The notes under the pieces are model-generated. The model did not search any database. It had not been told where the DNA came from and was given only the letters and a program-made list of their open reading frames with translations. Below, one piece after another: positions 1 through 8,353 of a stretch of DNA of 64,000 nucleotides. A program made the position numbers and the translations under genes. The stretch is from Curtobacterium flaccumfaciens pv. betae (GTDB lineage Bacteria > Actinomycetota > Actinomycetes > Actinomycetales > Microbacteriaceae), in NCBI RefSeq assembly GCF_026241855.1, contig NZ_JAPJDC010000001.1:2666001-2730000 (forward strand), read 5' to 3'. How positions within the stretch are numbered: the stretch's first letter is position 1; the number at the start of each line of letters is the position of its first letter.

Positions 1-81
1 CGGCACGGCGAGGTCGGGCGTGCAGGTGCTGCCTGCGGCCCTGCCGTTGGAGATGAGTTCGATCGTCGTGGCGATGGACAC
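1..81 (-). CDS. nadA: Quinolinate synthase, N-terminal fragment (runs off left edge)
   Basis: Only the first 27 codons are in the window. They begin at a GTG (81-79) 8 nt after the stop of the upstream gene, with AGGAAA as a ribosome site. The peptide contains ATTIELI and GSTCTPDLA, which match the start of actinobacterial NadA as I recall it. NadA condenses iminoaspartate with dihydroxyacetone phosphate to quinolinate in de novo NAD synthesis, using a 4Fe-4S cluster. Being directly behind an NrtR-type regulator strongly supports the call, because NrtR controls nadABC in mycobacteria. The cluster ligands lie outside the window. Confidence 0.72.
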   Translation of the reverse strand, partial: MSIATTIELISNGRAAGSTCTPDLAVP

Positions 82-89
82 GGGGTTTC

Positions 90-797
90 CTATCGGTTCC
101 GCTGCTGGTGCTGATCGGCCCCGGTCTGCAGCGGGCCGTTGTCCGCGTAGGCCAGGTCGGGGTTCGAGCGGTACAGCCGGGCCGGACGGTGCCGGCCCCC
201 GCTCGTGGTCTCGTCGGTCGGCAGGACCGCGTCGGTCTTCTCGACCTGCCGACGGAAGTTCGCGGGGTCGAGTGCTCGGCCGAGCACCGCCTCGTACACG
301 CCCCGGAGTTCGGCGAGGGTGAAGCGGTCGCCGAGGAACGCCTGCGCGATCCGCGAGTACGACATCTTGTTGCGCAGCCGCCACAGGGCGTACTCGACGA
401 TGCGGTCGTGATCGAAGGCGAGCGGCGGGTGCTCGTCGGCCAGGAACCACCGGACGTTCCAGTCGTCGGGCACGACGTTCGCCTCGTCCGGGTGCACGAG
501 CGCCCAGTAGACGATCGACACCACGCGGCTCGGGGAGCGTCCGACGTCACCGAACGCGTACAGCTGCTCGAGGTACCGCGGCTGGACGTTCGTCGTCTCG
601 CGCAGTCGGGCGGCCGCGGAGTCCTCGAGGCCCTCGTCGTCGCCGACCCAGCCGCCGGGGAGCGCCCAGGAACCCTCGAACGGTTCGGCGACGCGACGGA
701 CGAGCGGCATCCACAGCGCCGGGGCCCCGGTGTCGGGGTGCGGGCGCAGTGCGACGATCACGGTGGAGACCGCGACGCGGATGCCTGCTTCGTCCAT
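90..797 (-). CDS. nrtR: NrtR-family NAD biosynthesis regulator (Nudix domain plus winged helix)
   Basis: A 235-aa protein with an N-terminal Nudix-like domain (about residues 8-140) and a C-terminal winged-helix domain (about 150-220, including FRRQVEKTDAV and GRHRPARLYR). This is the NrtR architecture, in which an ADP-ribose-type ligand relieves repression of NAD genes. The Nudix box is degenerate: the loop reads ALPGGWVGDDEGLEDSAAAR then LRETTN, so the catalytic REXXEE core is not intact, as expected of a sensor rather than a hydrolase. It is co-transcribed with nadA, 8 nt downstream. A 10-bp inverted repeat just upstream of its start is a likely autoregulatory operator. Confidence 0.85.
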   Translation of the reverse strand: MDEAGIRVAVSTVIVALRPHPDTGAPALWMPLVRRVAEPFEGSWALPGGWVGDDEGLEDSAAARLRETTNVQPRYLEQLYAFGDVGRSPSRVVSIVYWALVHPDEANVVPDDWNVRWFLADEHPPLAFDHDRIVEYALWRLRNKMSYSRIAQAFLGDRFTLAELRGVYEAVLGRALDPANFRRQVEKTDAVLPTDETTSGGRHRPARLYRSNPDLAYADNGPLQTGADQHQQRNR

Positions 798-803
798 GGT
801 GGA

Positions 804-850
804 GATAGTGTCAATCTGACTCGAAGTGTTCGGGTTGGGATGACACTATC
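804..850. promoter_or_regulatory. Candidate NrtR operator: two inverted half-sites
   Basis: GATAGTGTCA (804-813) and its exact reverse complement TGACACTATC (841-850) are separated by 27 bp. The first copy is followed at once by atcTGAC, giving a partial GTCAatcTGAC palindrome of its own. It lies 7-16 nt upstream of the nrtR start, where it would cover the promoter. The ATAGTGTCA core resembles NrtR sites described for actinobacteria as I remember them; binding is inferred. Confidence 0.6.
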
Positions 851-941
851 ACTGCCGACGCGGTGCGCTCGTCACGAGCCGGAAACAGATCGTCACGGGG
901 CCGAAAACTCCCGGGAGGCCGCCGCGGTTAGCGTGGAGGAC

Positions 942-1223
942 ATGACGACGGTGACGAGGGTGCATGCCGTGGTGTCGGGGACGGTCCAGGGGGTCGGCTT
1001 CCGGTACTGGACCGCTCGGAAGGCCGACGGGCTCGACCTCGTCGGCTACGCGAGGAACCTCTGGGACGGCACGGTGGAGGTCGAGGCAGAGGGACCCTCG
1101 GTCGCTGTGGACTCGTTGGTCGAGTGCCTGCGCACCGGGCCGCCGTCAGCGACCGTGACCGACGTCAGCCTGCGGTCGGTGGTACCGCACGGCGACGCCG
1201 ACGGGTTCGCGATCCTGCACTGA
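942..1223 (+). CDS. acyP: Acylphosphatase
   Basis: A 93-aa protein, the usual length for acylphosphatase, which hydrolyses acyl phosphates in the cytoplasm. The signature GTVQGVGFRYWT (about residues 14-25) carries the catalytic arginine, and RNLWDGTVEVEAEG carries the catalytic asparagine. The ATG at 942 is chosen because the preceding frame is unrelated; a TAGCGT hexamer at 929-934 ends 7 nt before it (probably a leaderless promoter) and a GGAGG overlaps the same gap. It is transcribed away from nrtR with no close partner downstream. Confidence 0.92.
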   Translation: MTTVTRVHAVVSGTVQGVGFRYWTARKADGLDLVGYARNLWDGTVEVEAEGPSVAVDSLVECLRTGPPSATVTDVSLRSVVPHGDADGFAILH

Positions 1224-1390
1224 GCCGACGTGCGTGGGAGCTGCGCCGACGACCGGCGTGCTCGGCACCGATCGTTCACCTGCGGATGTCGGAGCGAAGC
1301 GGAATAATCGCATCCACTCAGGGAGTTGGCCTGTCTGCGCGTCCTGCGCCACACCCGTTCCACCCGTCGTGACCCACCAGGAGCACCCGC

Positions 1391-2872
1391 ATGACCCAGG
1401 CCGTCGATTCCGCCCCCCGCACGGGAAGCGTCTCGCAGCCGTCCGCTGCCGAGACCCGACTCGTGATCGGGCTGCTGCTCGTCTCCGCGTTCGTCGTCAT
1501 CCTCAACGAGACCATCATGGGCGTGGCCCTGCCCCGGCTCATGGACGACCTGGACATCAGCGCCGCGACCGGCCAGTGGCTGACCACCGGCTTCCTGCTC
1601 ACCATGGCGGTCGTCATCCCGATCACCGGGTTCCTGCTGCAGCGCTTCAACACGCGACCGGTGTTCGTCTGGGCGATGGGCCTGTTCTCGGTCGGCACGC
1701 TGATCGCCCTGCTCGCGCCGGGCTTCACCGTCCTGCTCGTCGGCCGCATCGTGCAGGCCAGCGGCACCGCGATCATGATGCCGCTGCTGATGACGACGGT
1801 CCTGACCCTCGTCGACCCCGCGCACCGTGGCCGCATCATGGGCAACATCTCGATCGTCATCTCGGTCGCTCCGGCCATCGGCCCGACGATCTCCGGCCTG
1901 ATCCTCAACGCGTTCTCGTGGCGCTGGCTGTTCGGCTTCGTGCTGCCCATCGCGATCGCGGCGCTCATCCTCGGCATGGTCAAGGTGCAGAACGTCTCGA
2001 CGCCGCGCAAGGCGCCGATCGACGTCGTCTCGGTCGTGCTCTCCGCCTTCGCGTTCGGCGGCATCGTCTACGGCCTGTCCAGCATCGGCGAAGCCGGCAC
2101 GACCGGTCCGCTCGTCCCGGTGACCGCCCTGGTCGTCGGTGCCGTCGCCCTCGCGGTGTTCATCGTCCGGCAGACGCGCCTGCAGCGCACCGACAGCGCC
2201 CTGCTCGACCTGCGCACCTTCCGCACCCGTGGCTTCACGGTGCCGATCGTCGCGATGGGCCTGAGCTTCATGGCGATGTTCGGCACGCTCATCCTGCTGC
2301 CGATCTACCTGGAGCGCGTCCTCGGCCTCGAGGTCCTGCAGGTCGGCCTGCTGCTGCTCCCCGGTGGCCTGCTGATGGGCCTGCTCTCCCCCATCGTCGG
2401 TCGCATCTACGACCGCCGTGGCCCGCGCGTGCTGCTCATCCCCGGATCGATCATCGTCAGCGCCGTGCTCTGGGCGCTCTCCACCGTGGGCGTCGACACC
2501 AGCGTGTGGTTCGTCCTCGGTGCGCACGTGGTGCTGAGCATCGGCCTGGCCCTGACCTTCACGCCGCTGTTCACCGCGGCGCTCGGTGGGCTGCCCCCGA
2601 AGCTGTACTCGCACGGCAGCGCGGTGCTCGGCACGGCGCAGCAGCTCGCCGGTGCGGCGGGCACGGCCCTGTTCGTCACGCTGCTGACGATCGGTGCGGC
2701 CACCGCCGTCGAGGGCTCCGGTGCCCGTGGGGTCCAGGTGGCCACCGCGTCGGGCGTCGGCACCGCCTTCATGGTCGGCGCGATCATCTCGCTGTTCGGC
2801 ATCCTGGCGTCGGTGTTCGTCCGCCGGCCGGAGGTGCCCGAAGGCGCGCCGACGCCCCCGCCCGTGCACTGA
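1391..2872 (+). CDS. MFS multidrug efflux transporter, DHA2 type
   Basis: A 493-aa integral membrane protein with about 14 hydrophobic segments, the size and pattern of DHA2 (EmrB/QacA) proton-coupled drug exporters. The first helix contains NETIMGVALP, a variant of the DHA2 motif, and RIVQASGTAIMMPLL in helix 4 corresponds to motif C. An AGGAG ribosome site precedes the ATG. The 167-nt gap after acyP contains nothing I recognise. Substrate cannot be told from sequence. The stop codon lies in a 21-bp-period tandem duplication. Confidence 0.88.
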   Translation: MTQAVDSAPRTGSVSQPSAAETRLVIGLLLVSAFVVILNETIMGVALPRLMDDLDISAATGQWLTTGFLLTMAVVIPITGFLLQRFNTRPVFVWAMGLFSVGTLIALLAPGFTVLLVGRIVQASGTAIMMPLLMTTVLTLVDPAHRGRIMGNISIVISVAPAIGPTISGLILNAFSWRWLFGFVLPIAIAALILGMVKVQNVSTPRKAPIDVVSVVLSAFAFGGIVYGLSSIGEAGTTGPLVPVTALVVGAVALAVFIVRQTRLQRTDSALLDLRTFRTRGFTVPIVAMGLSFMAMFGTLILLPIYLERVLGLEVLQVGLLLLPGGLLMGLLSPIVGRIYDRRGPRVLLIPGSIIVSAVLWALSTVGVDTSVWFVLGAHVVLSIGLALTFTPLFTAALGGLPPKLYSHGSAVLGTAQQLAGAAGTALFVTLLTIGAATAVEGSGARGVQVATASGVGTAFMVGAIISLFGILASVFVRRPEVPEGAPTPPPVH

Positions 2873-2902
2873 CCGACGAGCCTCGCGCACTGACCGACGA
2901 GC
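2866..2902. repeat. Two-copy direct repeat spanning the MFS stop codon
   Basis: gcactgaccgacgagc occurs at 2866-2881 and exactly again at 2887-2902. The first copy includes the last codon and TGA stop of the MFS gene. One of several such stop-codon-proximal duplications in this window. Confidence 0.8.
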
Positions 2903-2987
2903 AGGGCCGGACGCCGAACCCGTGACGGGACCGGCGCCCGGCGCCCGGCCCGCTCCCGTCTCCGGCCCACGTGGCAGGGTGGGCGCC

Positions 2988-4235
2988 ATGCGGTCGACGA
3001 CGAGCGAGCTCAACTGGTCCGGCACGGTCACGTACACGGCCGAACGGGTCGTCCGCCCGTCGTCGGTCGACGAGGCCGCCCAGGTCGTGGCCGACGCCGA
3101 TCGGGTGCACGGCCTCGGCACCCGGCACTCGTTCAACGACGTCGCCGACACCGCGGGCACCCTGCTCGACCTGACCGGCATCCCCACCGACCTGGTCGTC
3201 GACGCCGAGCACCGCACCGTCACGCTCGGGGCCGGCACTCGGTACGGCGACGTCGCGGCCGACATCGACCGGGCCGGGTTCGCCCTGCACAACACGGGGT
3301 CCCTGCCGCACATCTCGGTCGGCGGTGCGGTCGCGACGGGCACCCACGGCTCCGGCACGACCCTGGGGTCGCTCGCCACCGCGGTGCGCGCGTTCGAGGT
3401 GCTCGGTCCGGACGGAACCGCCCGGACTCTCGACCGGACGGACCCCGCGTTCGACGGTGCCGTGCTGCACCTCGGACTGCTCGGCATCGTGACCCGGGTG
3501 ACCCTCGACGTGGAACCTGCCTACCGGATGCGTCAGGACGTCTACGGCGCGATCCCCTGGGACACCTTCACGGCGAACGTCGCCGAGGTGCACGCCGCCG
3601 CGTACTCGGTGTGCGCCTACACGGTGTTCGGCGACGCGATCACCGAGGTCCTGGTGAAGTCACGCGTCTCCGACGGCGCCGAGGACGTGCCGGTGCCCGA
3701 AGGGCTGGCCGGCGCACGCCGGCTGCCCGGCACCCCCGGCGACGACCGCCGGACCGCGCGCGACGGCTCGGTCGGCCCGTGGTGGGACCGCCTGCCGCAC
3801 TTCCCGATCGGGTCCGTCCCGAGCCACGGGTCCGAGGTGCAGAGCGAGCACTTCGTCCCGCTCCGGCACGCGGCGGCCGCCCTCGATGCGCTCCGGGGGC
3901 TCGCCGACCGGATCCAGCCGCACCTGCACGTCTGCGAACTCCGGACGATGGCGGCGGACGACCTCTGGCTCAGCCCGACCCAGGGCGAGGACGTGCTCTG
4001 CATCGCGTTCACCTGGAAGAAGCACCCGGCCGAGGTCGCCGCGCTCCTGCCCGACCTGGAGTCCCGGCTCGCAGCCTTCAACGGCCGACCGCACTGGGGC
4101 AAGATGAGCTCGCTCGACCACGCGGCGATCGCCGGGCTGTACCCGCGGCTGGCGGACTTCCGCGACCTCGTCGCCCGGGCCGACCCGGAGCGGACGTTCG
4201 CATCCGCGTTCGGCGAGCGGGTGCTCGGGACCTGA
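2988..4235 (+). CDS. FAD-binding alditol oxidase/xylitol oxidase-like protein
   Basis: A 415-aa protein resembling the alditol/xylitol oxidases (AldO type) of the VAO flavoprotein family, which oxidise sugar alcohols at C1 and make H2O2. The N-terminal FAD domain has GLGTRHSFNDVAD with His47 at the place of the covalent flavin attachment in AldO, and SLPHISVGGAVATGTHGSG. The C-terminal RPHWGKMS (about residue 365) is the conserved RPHWGK signature. The start is the ATG at 2988, just before the conserved LNWSGTVTYTAE. It faces the RNA ligase-like gene across a strong hairpin. The exact polyol substrate is not determinable. Confidence 0.85.
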   Translation: MRSTTSELNWSGTVTYTAERVVRPSSVDEAAQVVADADRVHGLGTRHSFNDVADTAGTLLDLTGIPTDLVVDAEHRTVTLGAGTRYGDVAADIDRAGFALHNTGSLPHISVGGAVATGTHGSGTTLGSLATAVRAFEVLGPDGTARTLDRTDPAFDGAVLHLGLLGIVTRVTLDVEPAYRMRQDVYGAIPWDTFTANVAEVHAAAYSVCAYTVFGDAITEVLVKSRVSDGAEDVPVPEGLAGARRLPGTPGDDRRTARDGSVGPWWDRLPHFPIGSVPSHGSEVQSEHFVPLRHAAAALDALRGLADRIQPHLHVCELRTMAADDLWLSPTQGEDVLCIAFTWKKHPAEVAALLPDLESRLAAFNGRPHWGKMSSLDHAAIAGLYPRLADFRDLVARADPERTFASAFGERVLGT

Positions 4236-4258
4236 GCCGGGCCTCCAGGCCGTGCCCC

Positions 4259-4320
4259 GGAACCAGGTTCCGGACACGGCACCACGGGATCGCGCGGTGC
4301 TGTGTCCGGAACCTGGTTCC
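4259..4320. repeat. 62-bp palindrome; bidirectional terminator or REP-like element
   Basis: A perfect 19-bp inverted repeat: left arm 4259-4277 (GGAACCAGGTTCCGGACAC), right arm 4302-4320, with additional GCACC/GGTGC pairing inside. Each arm also contains its own GGAACC/GGTTCC mini-palindrome. It lies between convergent genes. No T-tract follows, so it may be a repeat element acting as a terminator. Confidence 0.8.
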
Positions 4321-4351
4321 AGAGGCGGGAACGCACCCGATGCGTGCCCCG

Positions 4352-4861
4352 CTAGTCGGTCGTGAACGCGAGCGGCGTGATCGTCCGCGTCTCGCCGTCC
4401 CAGTGCCGGACGCCGCCGACGTCGAGCGTCTCCGGCAGCGGCACGGCGCGCAGCGCAGCGACGGCGCGCGGCAGGTCCTCGTCACGAACCCGGCGGGCCA
4501 GCGTGACGTGCGGCGACCAGTGCCCGGGCACGGACGTCTCGACGCCGCCGGGGGCGACCGCGTGCACCTCGCCGTGGAAGGTCGTGAGTGCCGCGTCGAC
4601 GACCACCGCGCGCACGAGGACCGACCGACCGGCACCCGCGGGGAAGAGCAGCAGCCCGCCGAGCCGGATCGAGGTCGGGACCGACGTGCGGAACCCCGCC
4701 GGCACGGGCAGCGTGTCCCCGGCGGCCAGGGTGACGTGCGGAGCGTTCGACGGCGACGGGTGCCGGCCGAGGCTCGGCAGGTCGGCGTCGATCAGGGCCT
4801 GCCAGGCGGACCGCACGGCGGCGTCCGACTCCGGACCGAGGACGAGTTCGATGCTGCGCAC
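4352..4861 (-). CDS. 2'-5' RNA ligase-family protein (2H phosphoesterase)
   Basis: A 169-aa protein with two HxTx motifs, APHVTLA in the N-terminal half and SPHVTLA in the C-terminal half, defining the two-histidine phosphoesterase fold of 2'-5' RNA ligase/ThpR-like enzymes that act on cyclic phosphates. The GTG at 4861 starts VRSIELVLG; a TTGACT hexamer ends 6 nt upstream and no ribosome site is evident, so it may be leaderless (a TTG at 4873 is possible). It is divergent from the methionine importer. The physiological substrate is unknown. Confidence 0.75.
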   Translation of the reverse strand: MRSIELVLGPESDAAVRSAWQALIDADLPSLGRHPSPSNAPHVTLAAGDTLPVPAGFRTSVPTSIRLGGLLLFPAGAGRSVLVRAVVVDAALTTFHGEVHAVAPGGVETSVPGHWSPHVTLARRVRDEDLPRAVAALRAVPLPETLDVGGVRHWDGETRTITPLAFTTD

Positions 4862-5041
4862 GGTCAGAGTCAACCAACCGGGACCGCGAGGTGCCCCGTG
4901 ACGGTCAGCGGGCCGCGCACTGGTGGCGATGTAACACAGCGGAACGGAACTCGCCCCGGGGGTGGACCGCACGTCACACTCGTCTCCACGCCGCGGACCA
5001 CCGCGGCTCCCCCACACGCACGGCCCACGAGGAGCACCAGC

Positions 5042-5992
5042 ATGTCCGCAGCCCCCGCACTGCCCGAGAAGCCGAAGGGCAAGCGCCCGATCGGCTGGAT
5101 CGTCGCCGCCGCGATCGTCGTCGTGGCGATCGTCGTCGCCGTCATCGTCGGAGCCGTCCGCTCCGGGAGCAACGACGCCGGTGCCGCCGGTGACGCCGCC
5201 CCGAAGACCGTCACGATCGGTGTCGCGGACAAGTCGCTCGGCTACTGGAACACGTACACGAAGCTCGCGAAGGACAAGCTCAACGTCACCGTCAAGCTGA
5301 CGAACTTCTCGGACTACTCGCTGCCGAACCCCGCCCTCAAGGACGGCCAGCTGGACATCAACCAGTTCCAGCACATCCAGTACCTGGCGGACTACAACGT
5401 CACCTCCGACGACGACCTGCAGCCGATCGGTTCGACCGCCGTGTACCCGCTGCCGCTCTACGCGACGAAGTACGACAAGCCGTCCGAGCTGCCCGCGAAC
5501 GCGAAGGTCGCGATCCCGAACGACTCGATCAACCAGGCCCGTGCGCTCCTGATCCTGCAGGCGGCGGGCCTGGTCACGCTCAAGGACGGCGGCTCGGCGT
5601 TCTCCACCGCGGACGACATCGAGACGAAGAAGGTCGACGTCCAGCCCCTCGACGCCTCGCAGACCGCGAACGCGCTGCAGCAGGGCTCCGTCGCCGCCGC
5701 CGTCGTGAACAACAACTTCGCCACCGCCGCCGGCCTGCCGATCTCGGACGCGATCTACCAGGACGACCCCTCGAGCGCGAGCGCCGCCCCGTACGTGAAC
5801 GTGTTCGCCGTCCGCGACGAGGACAAGGGCAACAAGACCTACCTCGAGCTGGCGGAGCTGTTCCAGGACGACGCCGTGCAGAAGGCCTTCGCGAAGGACC
5901 TGCCCGAGGCCGTCGCCCGCGACGAGAGCGCCTCGAAGCTGCAGGACGAGCTCGCCCAGGTCGAGCAGGACGCGAAGGCGGCCAAGCAGTAG
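5042..5992 (+). CDS. metQ: Methionine ABC transporter substrate-binding protein
   Basis: A 316-aa NlpA/MetQ-family protein that would capture methionine outside the membrane. After a short lysine-rich N-terminus comes one long hydrophobic helix (about residues 18-42), then the mature domain starting TVTIGVADKSLGYWNTY, with the family signature GQLDINQFQHIQYL. There is no lipobox cysteine, so unlike typical lipoprotein MetQ it appears to be held by an N-terminal membrane anchor. An AGGAG precedes the ATG. Its TAG stop shares one base with the metN GTG, so the three genes form an operon. Confidence 0.88.
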   Translation: MSAAPALPEKPKGKRPIGWIVAAAIVVVAIVVAVIVGAVRSGSNDAGAAGDAAPKTVTIGVADKSLGYWNTYTKLAKDKLNVTVKLTNFSDYSLPNPALKDGQLDINQFQHIQYLADYNVTSDDDLQPIGSTAVYPLPLYATKYDKPSELPANAKVAIPNDSINQARALLILQAAGLVTLKDGGSAFSTADDIETKKVDVQPLDASQTANALQQGSVAAAVVNNNFATAAGLPISDAIYQDDPSSASAAPYVNVFAVRDEDKGNKTYLELAELFQDDAVQKAFAKDLPEAVARDESASKLQDELAQVEQDAKAAKQ

Positions 5993-7086
5993 TGCCGGTC
6001 CTCGTCGAACTCCGCGGCGTCTCGAAGCACTACCGCCGCGCCGACACCGGCGAGACCGTGGTGGCCGTCGAGGACGTCTCCCTGGACGTGCACCAGGGAG
6101 AGGTCCTCGGCGTCATCGGGTACTCCGGTGCCGGCAAGTCCACCCTGGTCCGCCTGGTCAACGCGCTGGAACTGCCGAGTTCCGGCACGGTGACCGTCGC
6201 GGGCCGCGAACTGACGGCGATCCCCGAGCGGGACCGCCGTCTGGCGCGTCGCAACATCGGGATGATCTTCCAGCAGTTCAACCTGTTCCGGTCCCGCACG
6301 ATCGCCGGCAACGTCGCGTACCCGCTCAAGGTCGCCGGCGTGCCGAAGGCCGAGCGGAACCGTCGCGTCGCCGAGCTGCTCGACTTCGTCGGCCTGCTCG
6401 AGCGCGCCCACGCCTACCCGGAGCAGCTGTCCGGCGGCCAGAAGCAGCGCGTCGGCATCGCCCGCGCCCTCGCCGCATCGCCCGACCTGCTGCTCGCCGA
6501 CGAGGCGACCAGCGCCCTCGACCCGGAGACCACGTCCGAGGTGCTCGCGCTGCTCCGCCGCGTCAACCGGGAGCTCGGCGTCACCATCATCGTCATCACG
6601 CACGAGATGGACGCCGTCCGGCAGATCGCCGACCGGGTCGCCGTGATGGAGCAGGGGCGGGTCGTCGAGGTCGGGGACGTCTACGACGTGTTCTCGACGC
6701 CGAAGACCGGCGCCGCACAGCGCTTCGTCCGCACCGCGCTGCACGACCGGCCCTCCCCCGAGACGCTCCGGCGCCTGCGGGACCGCCACCCGGGTCGGCT
6801 CGTCACGGTGCAGATCACCGACGAGGCCGGGCTGCAGAACCGCATCGACGCCGCGTTCCGCGCCGCCGGGGTCACCGCCGAGCTCGTCTACGGCGGGGTC
6901 GGCGAGATCCGGGAGCGCCGGATCGGGTCGCTCACCTACGAGCTGAGCGACGCCAGCGGCGGGCCAGGCCGGCCAGGCGGTCCCGGCGGGTCGGGCGCGC
7001 CTGACGCCGATCCCGGTGCCATCGACGCCGCGATCGCCGCACTCCGCGCCGACGGCGTCACGACCGACGAGGAGGCCGCCGCGTGA
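5992..7086 (+). CDS. metN: Methionine ABC transporter ATP-binding protein
   Basis: A 364-aa ABC ATPase energising methionine import. Walker A is GYSGAGKST (about residues 43-51), the Q-loop follows IGMIFQQFN, the signature is LSGGQKQR, and Walker B runs [12 protein letters not shown]. The C-terminal NIL regulatory domain (about 260-320) is present and is followed by a low-complexity [13 protein letters not shown] stretch and a helical tail, which is longer than in well-studied MetN proteins. The GTG start overlaps the metQ stop by one base, and its TGA overlaps the metI GTG by 4 nt. Confidence 0.93.
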   Translation: MPVLVELRGVSKHYRRADTGETVVAVEDVSLDVHQGEVLGVIGYSGAGKSTLVRLVNALELPSSGTVTVAGRELTAIPERDRRLARRNIGMIFQQFNLFRSRTIAGNVAYPLKVAGVPKAERNRRVAELLDFVGLLERAHAYPEQLSGGQKQRVGIARALAASPDLLLADEATSALDPETTSEVLALLRRVNRELGVTIIVITHEMDAVRQIADRVAVMEQGRVVEVGDVYDVFSTPKTGAAQRFVRTALHDRPSPETLRRLRDRHPGRLVTVQITDEAGLQNRIDAAFRAAGVTAELVYGGVGEIRERRIGSLTYELSDASGGPGRPGGPGGSGAPDADPGAIDAAIAALRADGVTTDEEAAA

Positions 7087-7757
7087 ACAACAACTCGTTC
7101 CAGAGCGTGATCGACACGTTCGACGTCTTCCTCGCCGCCATCCGCGACACCATCGTGATGTCGCTGATCTCGCTGGTCATCGCCGGGGTCATCGGCCTCG
7201 CGCTCGGCCTGCTGCTGTACGCGACCCGGCCGGGCAACGTCCTCGGCAACCGCACCGCGTACACGGTGCTCAACGTGTTCGTGAACCTGATCCGCCCGAT
7301 CCCGTTCGTGATCTTCCTCGCGGCGATCGCGCCGCTGTCACGGGTCGTCGTGCAGACCACGATCGGTGTCCCCGCGGTGACCTTCGCGATCTCGTTGGCC
7401 GCGGCCTTCGCGGTGTCCCGGATCGTCGAGCAGAACCTGCTGTCCGTCGACCCGGGCGTCGTCGAGGCGGCTCGGGCCTCGGGTGCGCACCCCGTGTCGA
7501 TCCTGCTGACGGTGCTCATCCCCGAGGGCCTCGGCCCCCTGATCCTCGGGTACACGTTCATCTACATCGGCATCGTCGACATGACGGCGCAGGGCGCGCT
7601 GATCGGTGGCGGCGGACTCGGCGAGTACGCGATCACCTACGGCTCGCAGCGCTACGACTGGTGGGTGGTCTACGTCTCGGTGGCGGCGATCGTCGTCATC
7701 GTGCAGCTCGGCCAGTTCATCGGCAACCGCTTGGCGCGCGCGACGCTGCGTCGCTGA
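7083..7757 (+). CDS. metI: Methionine ABC transporter permease
   Basis: A 224-aa permease with about five transmembrane helices. The cytoplasmic EAA-type loop (VDPGVVEAARASGAHPVSILL, near residues 123-143) contacts the ATPase. MetI is usually 215-220 aa, so this is full length. GTG start overlaps the metN stop by 4 nt, giving a complete metQNI operon. A strong hairpin terminator follows at 7790-7830. Confidence 0.93.
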   Translation: MNNNSFQSVIDTFDVFLAAIRDTIVMSLISLVIAGVIGLALGLLLYATRPGNVLGNRTAYTVLNVFVNLIRPIPFVIFLAAIAPLSRVVVQTTIGVPAVTFAISLAAAFAVSRIVEQNLLSVDPGVVEAARASGAHPVSILLTVLIPEGLGPLILGYTFIYIGIVDMTAQGALIGGGGLGEYAITYGSQRYDWWVVYVSVAAIVVIVQLGQFIGNRLARATLRR

Positions 7758-7789
7758 CGCAGGCTCGCGGGGCGCCGGTGCACCGCCCT

Positions 7790-7830
7790 GGAGGCCCGGT
7801 GCCGGTCCACGAGACCGGCACCGGGCCTCC
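7790..7830 (+). terminator. Terminator of the metQNI operon
   Basis: Perfect 17-bp stem (7790-7806 with 7814-7830) around a 7-nt loop, 33 nt after the metI stop. The GGAGGCCCG/CGGGCCTCC core recurs in other terminators of this window. No poly-T tail. Confidence 0.8.
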
Positions 7831-7876
7831 GGTGCGTCGCCGCTCGGACGGACGCGCCCAGCTTCGTGCGCCGAGT

Positions 7877-8340
7877 GGTCACGACTCCCCGCTCACCTCC
7901 GCCGAAGGCGCACGAACCGTCGCCCGACGCCCCCGCAACCGACAGATCCCGACCACTCGGCGTCACACCCGCGGCACGTCGAGCCACCTCGGCACGAGCC
8001 GCCGCCGCCCGACGACGCGCCCGGCAACCCACTGCCGAACGGTCCCGACTCCCCGCTCACCTCCGCCGAAGGCGCACGAACCGTCATCCGACGCCCCCGC
8101 AACCGACAGTTCCCGACCACTCGGCGCCACACCCCCGGCACGTCGAGCGACCTCGGCACGAGCCGCCGACGAACCGCCAACACGCCCGGCAACCGACTGC
8201 CGAGCGGTCACGACTCCCCGCTCACCTCCGGCGAAGGTGCACGAACCGTCGCCCGCCGCCCCCGCAACCGACAGATCCTGGCCACTCGGCGCCACACCCT
8301 CGGCACGTCGAGCGACCTCGACACGAGCGGCGAGCGGCAG
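7877..8340. repeat. Three tandem ~165-bp repeats in an intergenic region
   Basis: Unit 1 is 7877-8040, unit 2 is 8041-8205, unit 3 is 8206 to about 8340 where it decays. Each begins with ggtc(a/c)cgactccccgctcacctcc and holds the block cgacgcccccgcaaccgaca. Unit 1 is 164 bp and unit 2 is 165 bp, so no single reading frame is kept across the array; I see no convincing gene here. CCGAGTGGTC (7871-7880) pairs perfectly with GACCACTCGG (7951-7960); the corresponding pairing in units 2 and 3 has mismatches. Confidence 0.85.
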
Positions 8341-8353
8341 CGGCAGCGCCGGG

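Noticed and set aside
1046..3487. Long minus-strand open frame (813 codons) opposite the MFS and oxidase genes
   Set aside because: Arg/Asp-rich shadow of high-GC codon use; covers real genes on the plus strand.
4862..5041. SAM-type riboswitch or S-box before metQ
   Set aside because: No recognisable conserved core; a plain promoter region is enough to explain the 180 nt.
7877..8340. CRISPR array
   Set aside because: Units are ~165 bp, contiguous and without unique spacers.
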